From IMG/VR virus record IMGVR_UViG_3300017917_002434, positions 205,731 to 269,730 of that record: DNA of 64,000 bases; one strand, 5' to 3'. Source of the stretch: a virus. Every line of letters starts with the position of its first letter. The stretch's first letter is position 1. The position numbers and the translations under genes were made by a program. The notes beneath the pieces are model-generated. The model saw nothing but the letters and a program-made list of their open reading frames with translations. It had not been told where the DNA came from and made no database searches. This document shows positions 9,401 through 16,442 of the stretch, in pieces.

Positions 9401-11502
9401 CGGGAATCGTTTATATCGATAACGAAATGATTTCGTACACTGGAGTTAATACCAGCCAGAACAAACTCACAGGGTGTACTAGATCAGCACAGTTAGATCT
9501 ATTCATTGCTGGTGCTAATAGAAATTTTACCGCAGGGGTAGCTGCTAATCACAGCAACGGTACAGGTGTAATTTTAATGAATAACACTACAACACCTTTG
9601 ATTAGCCACTGGGGTAGTGCGTTCTTGACCGACGGATTGTTTGATTTTGACCGTGGATACATTTTCAACTATGCTTCTACCGGTCTAAGTGTAAGCACTG
9701 TTAAATCAACGGCTTTCCTAATTCGTCTAGCACCTAGTGTGTCAAACGCAGTTGTTGGAGATCTAGGCGATAGAGAGCTCCTAAATAGAGCACAATTACT
9801 ATTGAAAGAAATCGCAGTAACGTCAGACACAGGCTCGGGCGGTATTATTGTTGAGGGAGTATTAAATCCTCAGAATTATCCTTCTAATCCTAGCGACATT
9901 GTTTGGTCAGGTTTGTCCGGTGTTGCGGCCGGTGGTCAGCCTAGCTTCGCTCAGATAGCACCAGGAGGATCTGTAAACTGGTCAGGCGGCGTAGCCCAAC
10001 CAACAGCTACAGCCACAGCATTAAACACAGTTACCGCCAATATCACTGTACCAAATAAAACAGCATTCAATAGACCTGCTGGTACATCATTCGTCTATGT
10101 TACACAGACTAGCTGGAATACATCAGGATCCCAGAGTGGTTTCGCTATAGCAGCTTCAGATACTAAATTCCAGTCTGGTACAACAATTTCATCCGTAGCT
10201 TCGAGTCCTAGTCCAGTAGCCACGACATTAGGAATATTAACTTCTAGTATGTCTACATTCTTTAGAAGTATATCGGGTAATAGTATCAGCGGTAACGGTA
10301 TTACTGCCACATTGAACTTTAACAACCAAGGATACGTACCGTTTCCAGTAAATTCGAGAATAACTGTTAGTGGTTTCAGTGCTTATAATGGAACTTATAT
10401 CGTAACTGGAGCAGGAAATAACTTTGTACAGTTTGCCTCTACGTCGACTAACTTCCAAACAAACGGAACAGTCCAGACTGCTTACGTCGCTGGGCAGACA
10501 ACATTGAACATAACAGAAGCTAGTTGGAATAACATGACTAGCCCTGTAACACAGACAGGATTTGGCGTAACATCTTCATTTCCGGCAGGAACAACTGTCA
10601 CTGGAGTTACATCGATACAAGGAACATCGCCGAACAGATACTATACCGTGACATTCAGTCAGGGTCTTACTTCTGATTTACCGTTATCATCTACGACTAT
10701 CAATACCAGTTTTGGTGGAGCAAGAACAAGCACAAATAACCTATTCTTTACCGCAGCTAGTTGGACAGCATTACCAGTAGATGTTCCGGTTAACGGCACA
10801 CTGACTAATGATCCTACCAAATTTACTGGCGGAACTATTATCAACTCTATCAGCGGCCTACAGACATTTGGCGGTACTGGATACTATTCTGTATCATTTA
10901 GTAACAACTGTATAGGAACATTAGCAGGCGGAACAACTGTCACATTTGATACTATACCTTATTTTACTCTGTTCTTGAGTAGAACTTCGGCACAGGCTGT
11001 TAATGCTAATGCCACTATAACTATGTCATTGGCACAAAACTCTGCTGTCACCAACTTTGTGTATTTTACACAGGCCAGTTGGGAAACTCTAGTTTCGACC
11101 TATTCAGCAGGTGCCGGTACAGAAGTAGCAGATACAAAATTTGCTGCGGGTACTCGTGTTGCTACTGTGAGTACTCTAAGAACGTTTGGTGGTTCTGGAT
11201 ATTATGTAGTAACATTTACCCAGACGTCTAATGCTGTTGTGGCTGGCGGAAACACTATTACATTTAGATTTGGACAACCTCCATATGCGTTACCGGGCGA
11301 ACAGGTATTCTCATTCATCAGTTTACCAGGAAGTTCGGACAGTCTTAACCTAGAGGACCTCAAAGAATTAACCAATACTACCTTGGGTGGTAGAGGTACA
11401 TTCCCTAACGGTCCTGACGTTTTGGCTATCAACATCTTCAAAGTATCTGGAGCAGCAGTTAACGCTAACGTAATTCTACGTTGGTCCGAAGCACAAGCCT
11501 AA
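3421..11502 (+). CDS. Giant repeat-containing virion fibre protein (2693 aa)
   Basis: One uninterrupted 2693-codon frame, the largest gene in the window. Three repeat families are visible. (1) Residues ~90-660: five copies of a helical unit centred on Cys100, Cys228, Cys330, Cys466 and Cys631, pattern C-x-R-D ... D-[AG]-x2-x-D. (2) Residues ~1175-1530: four beta-rich units containing a Gly-rich turn and an (A/S/T)ND[LVA] tail. (3) Residues ~2220-2620: four units marked by a central SW (TSW, ASW, ASW, ASW) followed by a GTT or GTR strand. This points to an extended fibre or whisker built from stacked modules. A near-SD (AAGGATAAAAG) precedes the ATG. Related Cys-Arg-Asp repeats occur in large structural proteins of marine T4-like phages. 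Assignment as a fibre is inference. Confidence 0.75.
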   Translation: MAKRKIDNYTFRPGISYLGNLYPDEWQSFSDNVPFIKAELTAYLNYRIDIDTEVNLYPNAVRILENNINFIKEEATAWIATQVAGNFPGFVGYTYDSAKCKRDIGFVLTAYIHDVRYGGNEDTRTIVGKYWINNEPQVDGDRQAEVKTHEFIRDLITDYILPLASYTPLQLIATRYTTGPAAEANAAARIDTLSAITTTVIANGLSSMPAISYKSAPYENYTFNSEKCQRDLGYVLDAYLHDLRYGGNEQTRLTIQKYYDNGVLQVDGSGQAEVEGHEFVRDLIINNIMQNEAGTILYPEAVRLLTLNKAYLQNEILGWIANEVTEATKCERDIGYLIDGAQYDIVLGTNYNALFLGLAEFNSLDNDFFVIDTIQRTKTAIAALPNVAASTAAVARNNAFFNEVVDIIQNGRGSANELVLAEPSNATVSRIAAKNQLVANKNFLAAEVNAWVAEQYPTADHDPVKCSRDVKYAIDALCYDILYGGNSATYDQARFFFYGFSSGAPGIDPTHRLQTVAAYVHLKQVIGQVVQNQTVTKTTGNTLTQNQTFPAASSSDAIICQNLVQITADVVAATTQTQANTILSGIVRSVPSITFATSALQTAFNAITTAKTSVINSVVVFKGYTYDSAKCIRDSGFVIDALIYDLENNGNEESRRIAQKYYIDGVFQVDGSRIPEIASYRFLQETIKNYIFPRVNAPDYQIVYPQILTAPSAEVGAYARITELTDVFINFLKDGPSSLPALSQRTVPYQTVEQQVVDTTKAYDPDAGTAILALSNALVNIIEQGLGALPVKESAGYGLIKFQGVVRLEDLLLITNTTKNVVIYNFSSNTAGGEIVPEFDGDDDFIAFKQVTDRVIHLRLNVDTSTMDETDELQIFAEAPEMKVRPYDFGTDAIERHRVASPQSMLDADFEYGLQPTKWQAIGIARGYPSVYEVPGSDFEVVSITTDASFPNNGVGASTITVTTAAPHGLSAGTPVTVAGLDTAISGISRAEGAFVLVTIPTPTTFTYFAKSRVGTTSGTSLKTTYTQIRKGGFYTGASIGLPTINLLSNGTSGTFVTQFDTPAATSRIAIASGNIPSVGSPMNAAVGIGFGSQVTAVVGAGGVVVTPTVLGDYAPTLLGLTTLTVASTSGIVIGLGANDQTGSSTFVESIVGTNVTFTRPFSGAVIGNTTTYTELTGTNEISIGSAATFNVVGSSAGYISVAVNSGGSDYQVGDVLRIVGTDLTGTTPANDLLIKVATVSGGAILTADVISGTSVMSSPNETISGINNSSYTATSPDSTIGSGATFDVTRNGTAFTSVINAGGTGYVKGTEFLILGTVFTNNTTPANDVEITVTQTTATFTGLLQDATTLSGSSAQFSITRIGATYTSLVVSFAGSGYALGEIVTIYGTQLGGNNPSNDLQIQVDNVGGGGEIIAASLVSGLVANEDAPGVISQISTAGTGDNRTTINNVPVLIVPGSGINCEFSITRTASGYTNVVVTDGGTAYLPGNRIRILGSDLGGANTTNDAIVSVTSVDSITGAITAATVTGTGVAGINLQLYSSVTLSEFTTATIASSTSLGFGTLATLQIIFQEPHGIPPGGSFIVTVSSDNGSNNHALANGSFSATQIPTRNTITFQARSPGVITGAPITGVVYPRPDSFFTHRPFDGGVQLGTGGPQHGVQAIRQSKKYIRYQSGKGVMYTTGALFAPSYDVLSILATDVEVGATIEITLGDNDHGLQRGAVIRLSGVLTGGYDGDYEVDEIVSERTFRIIATKRVGSRKPSLSFSCQISTLRWKGAVVRAGVFDDQNGIFWEYDGQTLWAVQRTSTKQLAGTISVNAGSNRITGLNSRFRDQLKAGDAVTIRGMTHIVTHVDSQTSMTVNPDYRGVSNVSNAKMSLISEVRVQQRDFNKDRLDGTGPSGYDLDITKMQMIGIQYSWYGAGFIDFMLRGSDGNYVFAHRMRNSNINTEAYMRTGNLPVRYEVSNYGATSRLVGDIGNTSTELTLESIAGFPTTGIVYIDNEMISYTGVNTSQNKLTGCTRSAQLDLFIAGANRNFTAGVAANHSNGTGVILMNNTTTPLISHWGSAFLTDGLFDFDRGYIFNYASTGLSVSTVKSTAFLIRLAPSVSNAVVGDLGDRELLNRAQLLLKEIAVTSDTGSGGIIVEGVLNPQNYPSNPSDIVWSGLSGVAAGGQPSFAQIAPGGSVNWSGGVAQPTATATALNTVTANITVPNKTAFNRPAGTSFVYVTQTSWNTSGSQSGFAIAASDTKFQSGTTISSVASSPSPVATTLGILTSSMSTFFRSISGNSISGNGITATLNFNNQGYVPFPVNSRITVSGFSAYNGTYIVTGAGNNFVQFASTSTNFQTNGTVQTAYVAGQTTLNITEASWNNMTSPVTQTGFGVTSSFPAGTTVTGVTSIQGTSPNRYYTVTFSQGLTSDLPLSSTTINTSFGGARTSTNNLFFTAASWTALPVDVPVNGTLTNDPTKFTGGTIINSISGLQTFGGTGYYSVSFSNNCIGTLAGGTTVTFDTIPYFTLFLSRTSAQAVNANATITMSLAQNSAVTNFVYFTQASWETLVSTYSAGAGTEVADTKFAAGTRVATVSTLRTFGGSGYYVVTFTQTSNAVVAGGNTITFRFGQPPYALPGEQVFSFISLPGSSDSLNLEDLKELTNTTLGGRGTFPNGPDVLAINIFKVSGAAVNANVILRWSEAQA

Positions 11503-11506
11503 AAGG

Positions 11507-11534
11507 TTGACAATCAGACTTTTTGCTGTATAAT
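11507..11534 (+). promoter_or_regulatory. Sigma70-type promoter TTGACA-N16-TATAAT, leaderless
   Basis: Perfect -35 (11507-11512) and -10 (11529-11534) with a 16-bp spacer. The ATG at 11541 lies 6 nt past the -10, so the start site should coincide with the start codon. No Shine-Dalgarno is present. It drives the heptose cassette. Confidence 0.85.
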
Positions 11535-11540
11535 TACAGC

Positions 11541-11936
11541 ATGAGTCTGATTTTTGTTAACGGTTCTTTTGATATACTTCATCCAGGACACATCGAACTG
11601 CTAAACTATGCCAAAAGTTTAGGATCTCATCTCATGGTTGCCATAGATTCGGACGCTAGAATTACTAGTTTAAAAGGACCGACTCGGCCTATTAACAATC
11701 AACGTTATAGAGCGTTCATGTTAAAAAATCTTAGAGCAGTGGACGAAGTAGTAATTTTTGATTCTGACCAAGAATTAATAAACTTGATCGCTGCCTGTGA
11801 TATAATGGTAAAAGGCAGCGACTATATGGGTAAACCTATCGTAGGCGAAGAAGTCTGCGATGAAATTATATTTTTTGATAGATTATATGACTATTCAACA
11901 ACAAAAATCATTCAAGATATTGTTAATCGGAGATGA
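11541..11936 (+). CDS. ADP-heptose-type nucleotidyltransferase (HldE C-domain-like)
   Basis: A 131-residue cytidylyltransferase-fold protein. The N terminus has VNGSFDILHPGHI with the HxGH catalytic signature (His14, Gly16, His17), followed by a KGPTRPI loop and a VKGSDYMGK segment, as in the RfaE2/HldE adenylyltransferase domain that converts heptose-1-phosphate to ADP-heptose. The start at 11541 is the first ATG and lies 6 nt after the -10 box. The 3' end overlaps the next (kinase) gene by 50 nt in another frame. In E. coli the kinase and this domain are fused in the opposite order; here they are separate. Other CTP-transferase substrates cannot be excluded. Confidence 0.82.
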   Translation: MSLIFVNGSFDILHPGHIELLNYAKSLGSHLMVAIDSDARITSLKGPTRPINNQRYRAFMLKNLRAVDEVVIFDSDQELINLIAACDIMVKGSDYMGKPIVGEEVCDEIIFFDRLYDYSTTKIIQDIVNRR

Positions 11937-12636
11937 TTGTTCTGATGTGTATCAATATGGCACAGTTGAAAGGTTAAGTCCCGAAGCACCCGTGCCGGTA
12001 TTTGTTCCTACCCACAAAGAAACACGGCCTGGAATGGCCGGTAATGTATCTAAGAATCTCGAAGCACTAGGGTGTGAAGTAAATTATATTCATGCTAAAA
12101 CATCCACTAAAACGAGACTGATAGATAAACGCAGTAATCAACATATTGCTAGGATAGATAATGACGAAATGTCTGAACCTATATCGTTCGAAACTGAAAT
12201 ACCTAAAATTTACGATGCTATTGTCGTCAGCGACTACAACAAAGGCACAGTCACATATGAACTCATCGAAGAGTTAATTGATACTAAAATTCCTGTGTTT
12301 ATCGACACTAAAAAAATTGATCTAGAAAGATTCCAGGGCAGCTGGGTGAAAATTAACGCTGCTGAGTATAGACTAATTAAAAGTGAATGTACAGGATTGA
12401 TCGTAACACTAGGTGAGGACGGTGCTCGAGTTATTCATCATGATATTCACTACCCAGCACCTAAAGTAGAAATCAGCGATGTCTGTGGTGCCGGAGATAC
12501 ATTTTTGGCTGCTCTAGCTTATAGATATTGCGAAACAAAAGACATCGACGAAGCTGTTAAGTTTGCTATCAAAGCAGCCAGTATCACAGTCCAGCATCTA
12601 GGTAATTACGCACCAACATTAGAGGAAATAAAATGA
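11887..12636 (+). CDS. Heptose-7-phosphate kinase-like PfkB/ribokinase-family protein
   Basis: A 249-residue PfkB-family sugar kinase. LSPEAPVPVF at residues 30-39 is close to the RfaE/HldE kinase signature (RISPEAPVPV). PGMAGNVSKNL matches the substrate-binding GGAANVA region, and GAGDTF at 201-206 carries the catalytic Asp204 and anion hole. Shorter than the roughly 315-residue E. coli domain. ATG 11887 is chosen over an upstream in-frame ATG at 11860 because homology begins at KILLIGDD. The predicted reaction is phosphorylation of D-glycero-D-manno-heptose-7-phosphate at C1. Confidence 0.82.
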   Translation: MTIQQQKSFKILLIGDDCSDVYQYGTVERLSPEAPVPVFVPTHKETRPGMAGNVSKNLEALGCEVNYIHAKTSTKTRLIDKRSNQHIARIDNDEMSEPISFETEIPKIYDAIVVSDYNKGTVTYELIEELIDTKIPVFIDTKKIDLERFQGSWVKINAAEYRLIKSECTGLIVTLGEDGARVIHHDIHYPAPKVEISDVCGAGDTFLAALAYRYCETKDIDEAVKFAIKAASITVQHLGNYAPTLEEIK

Positions 12637-13013
12637 CAGAAAGACTTACAGGAAAAGTAGATAAAGGATGGGGCTTTGAAATTATATGGGCTACCAACGA
12701 TCACTATTGCGGAAAAATTTTAGTATTCGAAAAGGCAGGAAATAAGTTTTCTATGCACTTCCATAAAACCAAAGATGAAACTTGGTTTGTTAATTCTGGC
12801 AAATTTAAATTACGTTGGATAGATACTAAAGATGCTAAAATCTATGAACAAGAATTAAATGAAGGCGATACTTGGCATAATCCTCCTTTACAACCTCATC
12901 AATTAGAAGCCATGACAGATGGTGCTATGGTGTTTGAAGTCAGCACAGCAGATTCTATAGAGGATAATTATCGATTAGTACCCGGAGACAGTCAAAAGAA
13001 AGCAGAACAATGA
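12633..13013 (+). CDS. Cupin-fold protein in heptose cassette
   Basis: A 126-residue single-domain cupin. MHFHKTKDETWFVNSG supplies the first metal-binding motif (two His plus Glu), and the GDTWHNPPLQPHQLEA segment supplies the second. The N terminus KGWGFEIIWATNDHYCGKIL resembles mannose-6-phosphate isomerase type II-like cupins. It overlaps its neighbours by 4 nt on each side, so it is translationally coupled to the heptose genes. A sugar-phosphate isomerase or epimerase role is plausible (possibly standing in for the missing GmhA step), but this is inference. Confidence 0.75.
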   Translation: MTERLTGKVDKGWGFEIIWATNDHYCGKILVFEKAGNKFSMHFHKTKDETWFVNSGKFKLRWIDTKDAKIYEQELNEGDTWHNPPLQPHQLEAMTDGAMVFEVSTADSIEDNYRLVPGDSQKKAEQ

Positions 13014-13498
13014 ACATATATCTAGACATGGACGATGTTGTAGCTGATTGGTTTGGCTACGCTAGAGAGTATCTCAATGAGCCACTGTTCAAAGATGGTG
13101 ACATATTGCCCGAAGCTACTTGGCAAAAATTAAAAAATGATCAGCGTATGTATAGTAAACTTCCTGTTAAAAAGGGAGCATATGATTTAGTCAACTGGTG
13201 TAGAAATTATAGAGATACAAAAAACGCAGGACTTTATTTTCTCAGTGCTATCCCCAAAGGCAATGATATGCCCTGGGCACCTCAAGATAAAGTTTTTTGG
13301 GCACATGAATATTTTCCTGACATCCCTGTATTTTTAGGTCCATATAGTTTTGATAAGTGGGTTAGATGTTCTCCTGGAGATATCCTAATAGATGATCGTA
13401 GATCAAATTGTGAAGATTGGGAACGTGCCGGGGGCCTATCACACATATACCGCTCTTGGCCGGAATGTAAACTTTGGTTAGAGGACATTCTAAAATGA
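13010..13498 (+). CDS. HAD-family phosphatase, deoxyribonucleotidase-like
   Basis: A 162-residue HAD-fold protein. The N-terminal MNIYLDMDDVVADW carries the nucleophile and acid/base motif DxDxV. A LSAIP segment gives motif II, and GDILIDDR gives motif IV. The closest recognisable type is the 5'(3')-deoxyribonucleotidase (NT5C) group. Within this operon it could instead dephosphorylate heptose-1,7-bisphosphate, the GmhB step, which is also a HAD enzyme. It overlaps the cupin upstream and the epimerase downstream by 4 nt. HAD family is clear; substrate is open. Confidence 0.78.
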   Translation: MNIYLDMDDVVADWFGYAREYLNEPLFKDGDILPEATWQKLKNDQRMYSKLPVKKGAYDLVNWCRNYRDTKNAGLYFLSAIPKGNDMPWAPQDKVFWAHEYFPDIPVFLGPYSFDKWVRCSPGDILIDDRRSNCEDWERAGGLSHIYRSWPECKLWLEDILK

Positions 13499-14385
13499 TC
13501 ATAGTAACTGGTGGTGCCGGCTTCATTGGTTCTAATATTATAAAAGGTCTAAATGATAGATCTATTTCAAATATTATTGTTGTTGATGATATTAATCCCG
13601 ATAAAGAAAAAAATCTAGAAGATTTAAAATTTTCAGATATACTTTCCCCTCAAGATTTCTACGGCATCTGGAATCACTGGCACATCGTTGATGCGGTATT
13701 TCACGAAGGTGCTATATCATCTACCACAGAAAAAGATCAAAATAAGATAGATCAGTATAATCTTCAACCCGGTTATTGGCTAGTAGAGCAGGCTGCTAGA
13801 AACAATTTTTTATTATCTTATGCTAGCTCTGCTTCAGTCTACGGTGACAGCAATACCTTTAAAGAAAAACAGCCACTAAATCCTCAATCGCTTTATGCTA
13901 CTAGTAAAATGCTGTTAGATCAATATGTCTATAGCACATTATTAGATTATCCTGATACTAGAATACAGGGTTGGAGATATTTCAACGTCTATGGAAAAAA
14001 TGAAATTCACAAAAAAGATCAAGCGAGCCCGATAACGAAATTTAGTCAGCAGGCCAAAAATACAGGAAAAATAAAAGTTTTTAAAGGCAGCGAAAATTTT
14101 CAGCGAGATTTTATCTGTGTCAGCGACATAGCCGATATTAAAATAAAATCATTAGACAAGAACTTTAATGGAATTTTTAATCTCGGTACAGGAAAAGCAA
14201 TATCGTTTTTAGAAGTGGCTGAACTGATCAAAGAAAGATATTCGGCGACTATTGAAGAAGTAGAGTTTCCTCAAGAGCTTATCAATCAATACCAAAAATA
14301 TACCTGTTCGGATAATACAGAATTATTGAAGGTGATAGGAAATTATGATTTTACGTCTATTAGATCTTTTCTTTCAACGACATAA
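13495..14385 (+). CDS. hldD: ADP-L-glycero-D-manno-heptose-6-epimerase
   Basis: A 296-residue extended short-chain dehydrogenase very like E. coli HldD (310 residues). It has the NAD-binding GGAGFIG (6-12), EGAISSTTE (HldD has GACSSTTE), SSASVYG, catalytic Y134ATSK138, GWRYFNVYG, IHKKDQASP with the HldD-specific Lys, GSENFQRDF, and NLGTGKAISF. The start at 13495 gives MIIVTGG as in HldD; an upstream in-frame GTG-type extension is not needed. It is the last gene of the cassette, and its 3' end overlaps the convergent gene at 14360 by 26 nt. Interconverts the C6 epimers of ADP-heptose. Confidence 0.9.
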   Translation: MIIVTGGAGFIGSNIIKGLNDRSISNIIVVDDINPDKEKNLEDLKFSDILSPQDFYGIWNHWHIVDAVFHEGAISSTTEKDQNKIDQYNLQPGYWLVEQAARNNFLLSYASSASVYGDSNTFKEKQPLNPQSLYATSKMLLDQYVYSTLLDYPDTRIQGWRYFNVYGKNEIHKKDQASPITKFSQQAKNTGKIKVFKGSENFQRDFICVSDIADIKIKSLDKNFNGIFNLGTGKAISFLEVAELIKERYSATIEEVEFPQELINQYQKYTCSDNTELLKVIGNYDFTSIRSFLSTT

Positions 14386-14617
14386 TTTTCTTTTCTATCT
14401 CTAATCTAATATTTTTTAGTCTAGTTCTTTCTTCAGTCTGTCTCGTAAGATTAGAGATCATGTCGATCGATTCTACAGCAGCATCTAGATTTTTCGCCTG
14501 AGACTTAAATCTCTTATAGAGTTTTTCTAACTCTGTATCTTTAGTTTCTTCGATGAGTTTTTCGTAACGTCGGCAGTCTTCGATAAAATTTTTACTTTTA
14601 GTAATAGATAGTTTCAT
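14360..14617 (-). CDS. Small coiled-coil protein of neck operon
   Basis: An 85-residue, highly charged, almost entirely helical protein with heptad-like spacing of Leu/Ile and a Lys/Glu-rich C terminus. Its ATG overlaps the stop of the Nudix-like gene (ATGA). It is the last gene of a minus-strand operon with gp14 and gp15, and its end overlaps hldD tail to tail. Could be a chaperone or scaffold for neck assembly; function unknown. Confidence 0.75.
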   Translation of the reverse strand: MKLSITKSKNFIEDCRRYEKLIEETKDTELEKLYKRFKSQAKNLDAAVESIDMISNLTRQTEERTRLKNIRLEIEKKIMSLKEKI

Positions 14618-15015
14618 AATGAACTTCCCATTAATAATATTGTGTCGATTTTAGTTTTGATTATTTTATTAGTTAATGTAGTTTTTAAACCCGTGTGTAC
14701 ACCTTTAGGCAAAACGTCGATCATTGACCAACAAAAAGTTTGATTATTTGACGGGACAAATTCTTGATCTACTAAGCAGATGTAAGTAGAAAATTCAAAT
14801 CCGCTGTCTTGACTAAGATATAATTCTACCGGAACTAACCTAGCATCTTTACCATAGTATTCGTAGATGATAGCTTGAGCGTCTTCTACTACAGATTTAT
14901 CTCTAACAAAGCTAGGAACTGTCCATTTGAGATCTTCTAGTATCATTAAGATTCTAGAAGTTTTTTTTGATATAAACAGGATTCCGGCATGTTTCTGCAT
15001 GCCTTTATATATCAT
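14614..15015 (-). CDS. Nudix-fold-like protein with degenerate Nudix box
   Basis: 133 residues. The N terminus KHAGILFISKKTSRILMILED looks like the first strands of a Nudix domain. The following region (VPSFVRDKSVVEDAQAII) sits where the Nudix box (GX5EX7REUXEEXGU) should be, but most catalytic Glu residues are absent. Probably a non-hydrolytic relative. Its start overlaps the gp15 stop (ATGA); Met6 (15000) is an alternative start. Genes of this kind are found beside neck genes in marine T4-like phages, suggesting a structural or assembly role. Confidence 0.65.
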   Translation of the reverse strand: MIYKGMQKHAGILFISKKTSRILMILEDLKWTVPSFVRDKSVVEDAQAIIYEYYGKDARLVPVELYLSQDSGFEFSTYICLVDQEFVPSNNQTFCWSMIDVLPKGVHTGLKTTLTNKIIKTKIDTILLMGSSL

Positions 15016-16442
15016 CCTTCTAAATCAAAGCTCCAATATCCGGCTGTGTATTCGCCTTCGAAAGATTTAAGCCATTGGCCGTCTTCCCATTTATATTGGA
15101 TGCCAGTTTTGAGATTTTTGATATAGTATGGTTGAGAAATTTCAACTGACGGATCAAAGATCACAGTCCAGTCGGTACCGTTCCATTCTACGATAGAATT
15201 AGCGACTGCTACAAAATCTGAATCATCGGAATTTTTCCAAGCATCTGCTCCGTCCGAATTAGCCACCGAACCAATATCTTCTAATATAAGATATTTCATA
15301 CCTACTAATAATCCTGTTGTGGGATCAAATGTTTGAGGATTGATAATAGCATTGATGACTAAATCAGTCTGCGGCTCAGAATCAGAATCAAAGTCTACTA
15401 CTAAAAATTGACTGTCTACTTCGTTGATACTAAATGTGCCTACGAGTTCGTAACCACTAGGTTGTAAAAATCTAATACGACTAATTCCGGGTCTGTATTT
15501 TCCATACTGAGGAATAATTTTATTCCAATCAATCGCCCCAGCGGTTTTCTTAGGTATATCTAGTCCGCTTTCTACTATAGCCTCGTTGACATCTAAGGCA
15601 CTGACATAGTAAGAACCAGTCTCAACACCTGTAACTGTCTTAGAAGACAACAGTAATACTCCGAAATTTCCCGGTGTAGTAATAATAGATGTTGATTTTA
15701 TGTCTTTATTATCAACTGGACTATTAAACGCTAATTCTGCTAGAGGTTTTAACTGCCCATCATCATCAAACATATTCATGATAATGTTCTGTACCACACC
15801 AAGTTTCTTAACCTTAACTGGAGGACTGATATAAATCGGCATCTCAAAATCAAGAGAACAGATGTCTATATCAACTTCTGTGCCTTGAGGTATAGATCGA
15901 GATGTAAAATTTGAAGCGGTTAGTTCGACTACACTTAGGCTGGTCCAATCGATATAATTATCTGTAGTTTGTACCTCTAGACTGGGGTTGAATAATACTA
16001 GTATTTGCTCTAGTAATTGTAATTTTTGATCTGTGTTAGAACTCCAGATGTCTGCCCGCATACTTAATTTAAAAGGTGTAGGCATTAGTCGTTCAACAGT
16101 ATAGCCGCCCCCCTGGGTGTTGTTGTATATTGGCTCGCCGGTCTCGTCATCAAAGGATTCATACGATCTTCCTCGAATACTGACCTTACTAACATAACTA
16201 GCATCGGCTAGTCTATTTCTATCTAATTCTATTCCTGTGATATAACACGCGATCTTTGGAACACTAGGCAGTTTATTTTCTGAATTTTCTCTGATGATCT
16301 GTGCTACTTGCTTGGTAAGATCGCCATAGGCAACAGGGACTTGTTTCAGAGATCCGTCGCCGGCTTGGTACTTAAAACCAATGAAGATTCTCATAAACTG
16401 AGTTACATATCTTCGTATCTGTCCATCATAGAAAAAATCCAT
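15012..16442 (-). CDS. gp15: Tail sheath terminator/stabiliser, gp15-like
   Basis: 476 residues, longer than T4 gp15 (about 272). The N terminus FFYDGQIRRYVTQFMRIF aligns with the T4 gp15 opening (YFYNSSFRRYATLMGDLF). The central region has gp15-like features: TPFKLSMRADIWSSN, EQILVLFNPSLEVQ and the FEMPIYISPP end of the gp15 fold (residues ~1-225). The remaining ~250 residues are an added beta-rich extension not seen in T4. Gp15 caps the contracted-sheath end and links tail to neck. Its ATG overlaps the gp14 stop (TAATG). Confidence 0.82.
   Translation of the reverse strand: MDFFYDGQIRRYVTQFMRIFIGFKYQAGDGSLKQVPVAYGDLTKQVAQIIRENSENKLPSVPKIACYITGIELDRNRLADASYVSKVSIRGRSYESFDDETGEPIYNNTQGGGYTVERLMPTPFKLSMRADIWSSNTDQKLQLLEQILVLFNPSLEVQTTDNYIDWTSLSVVELTASNFTSRSIPQGTEVDIDICSLDFEMPIYISPPVKVKKLGVVQNIIMNMFDDDGQLKPLAELAFNSPVDNKDIKSTSIITTPGNFGVLLLSSKTVTGVETGSYYVSALDVNEAIVESGLDIPKKTAGAIDWNKIIPQYGKYRPGISRIRFLQPSGYELVGTFSINEVDSQFLVVDFDSDSEPQTDLVINAIINPQTFDPTTGLLVGMKYLILEDIGSVANSDGADAWKNSDDSDFVAVANSIVEWNGTDWTVIFDPSVEISQPYYIKNLKTGIQYKWEDGQWLKSFEGEYTAGYWSFDLEG

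Noticed and set aside
8000-11500. CRISPR-like or satellite DNA repeats in the giant gene
   Set aside because: Repetition is at protein level within one open frame, with diverged DNA and no spacers.
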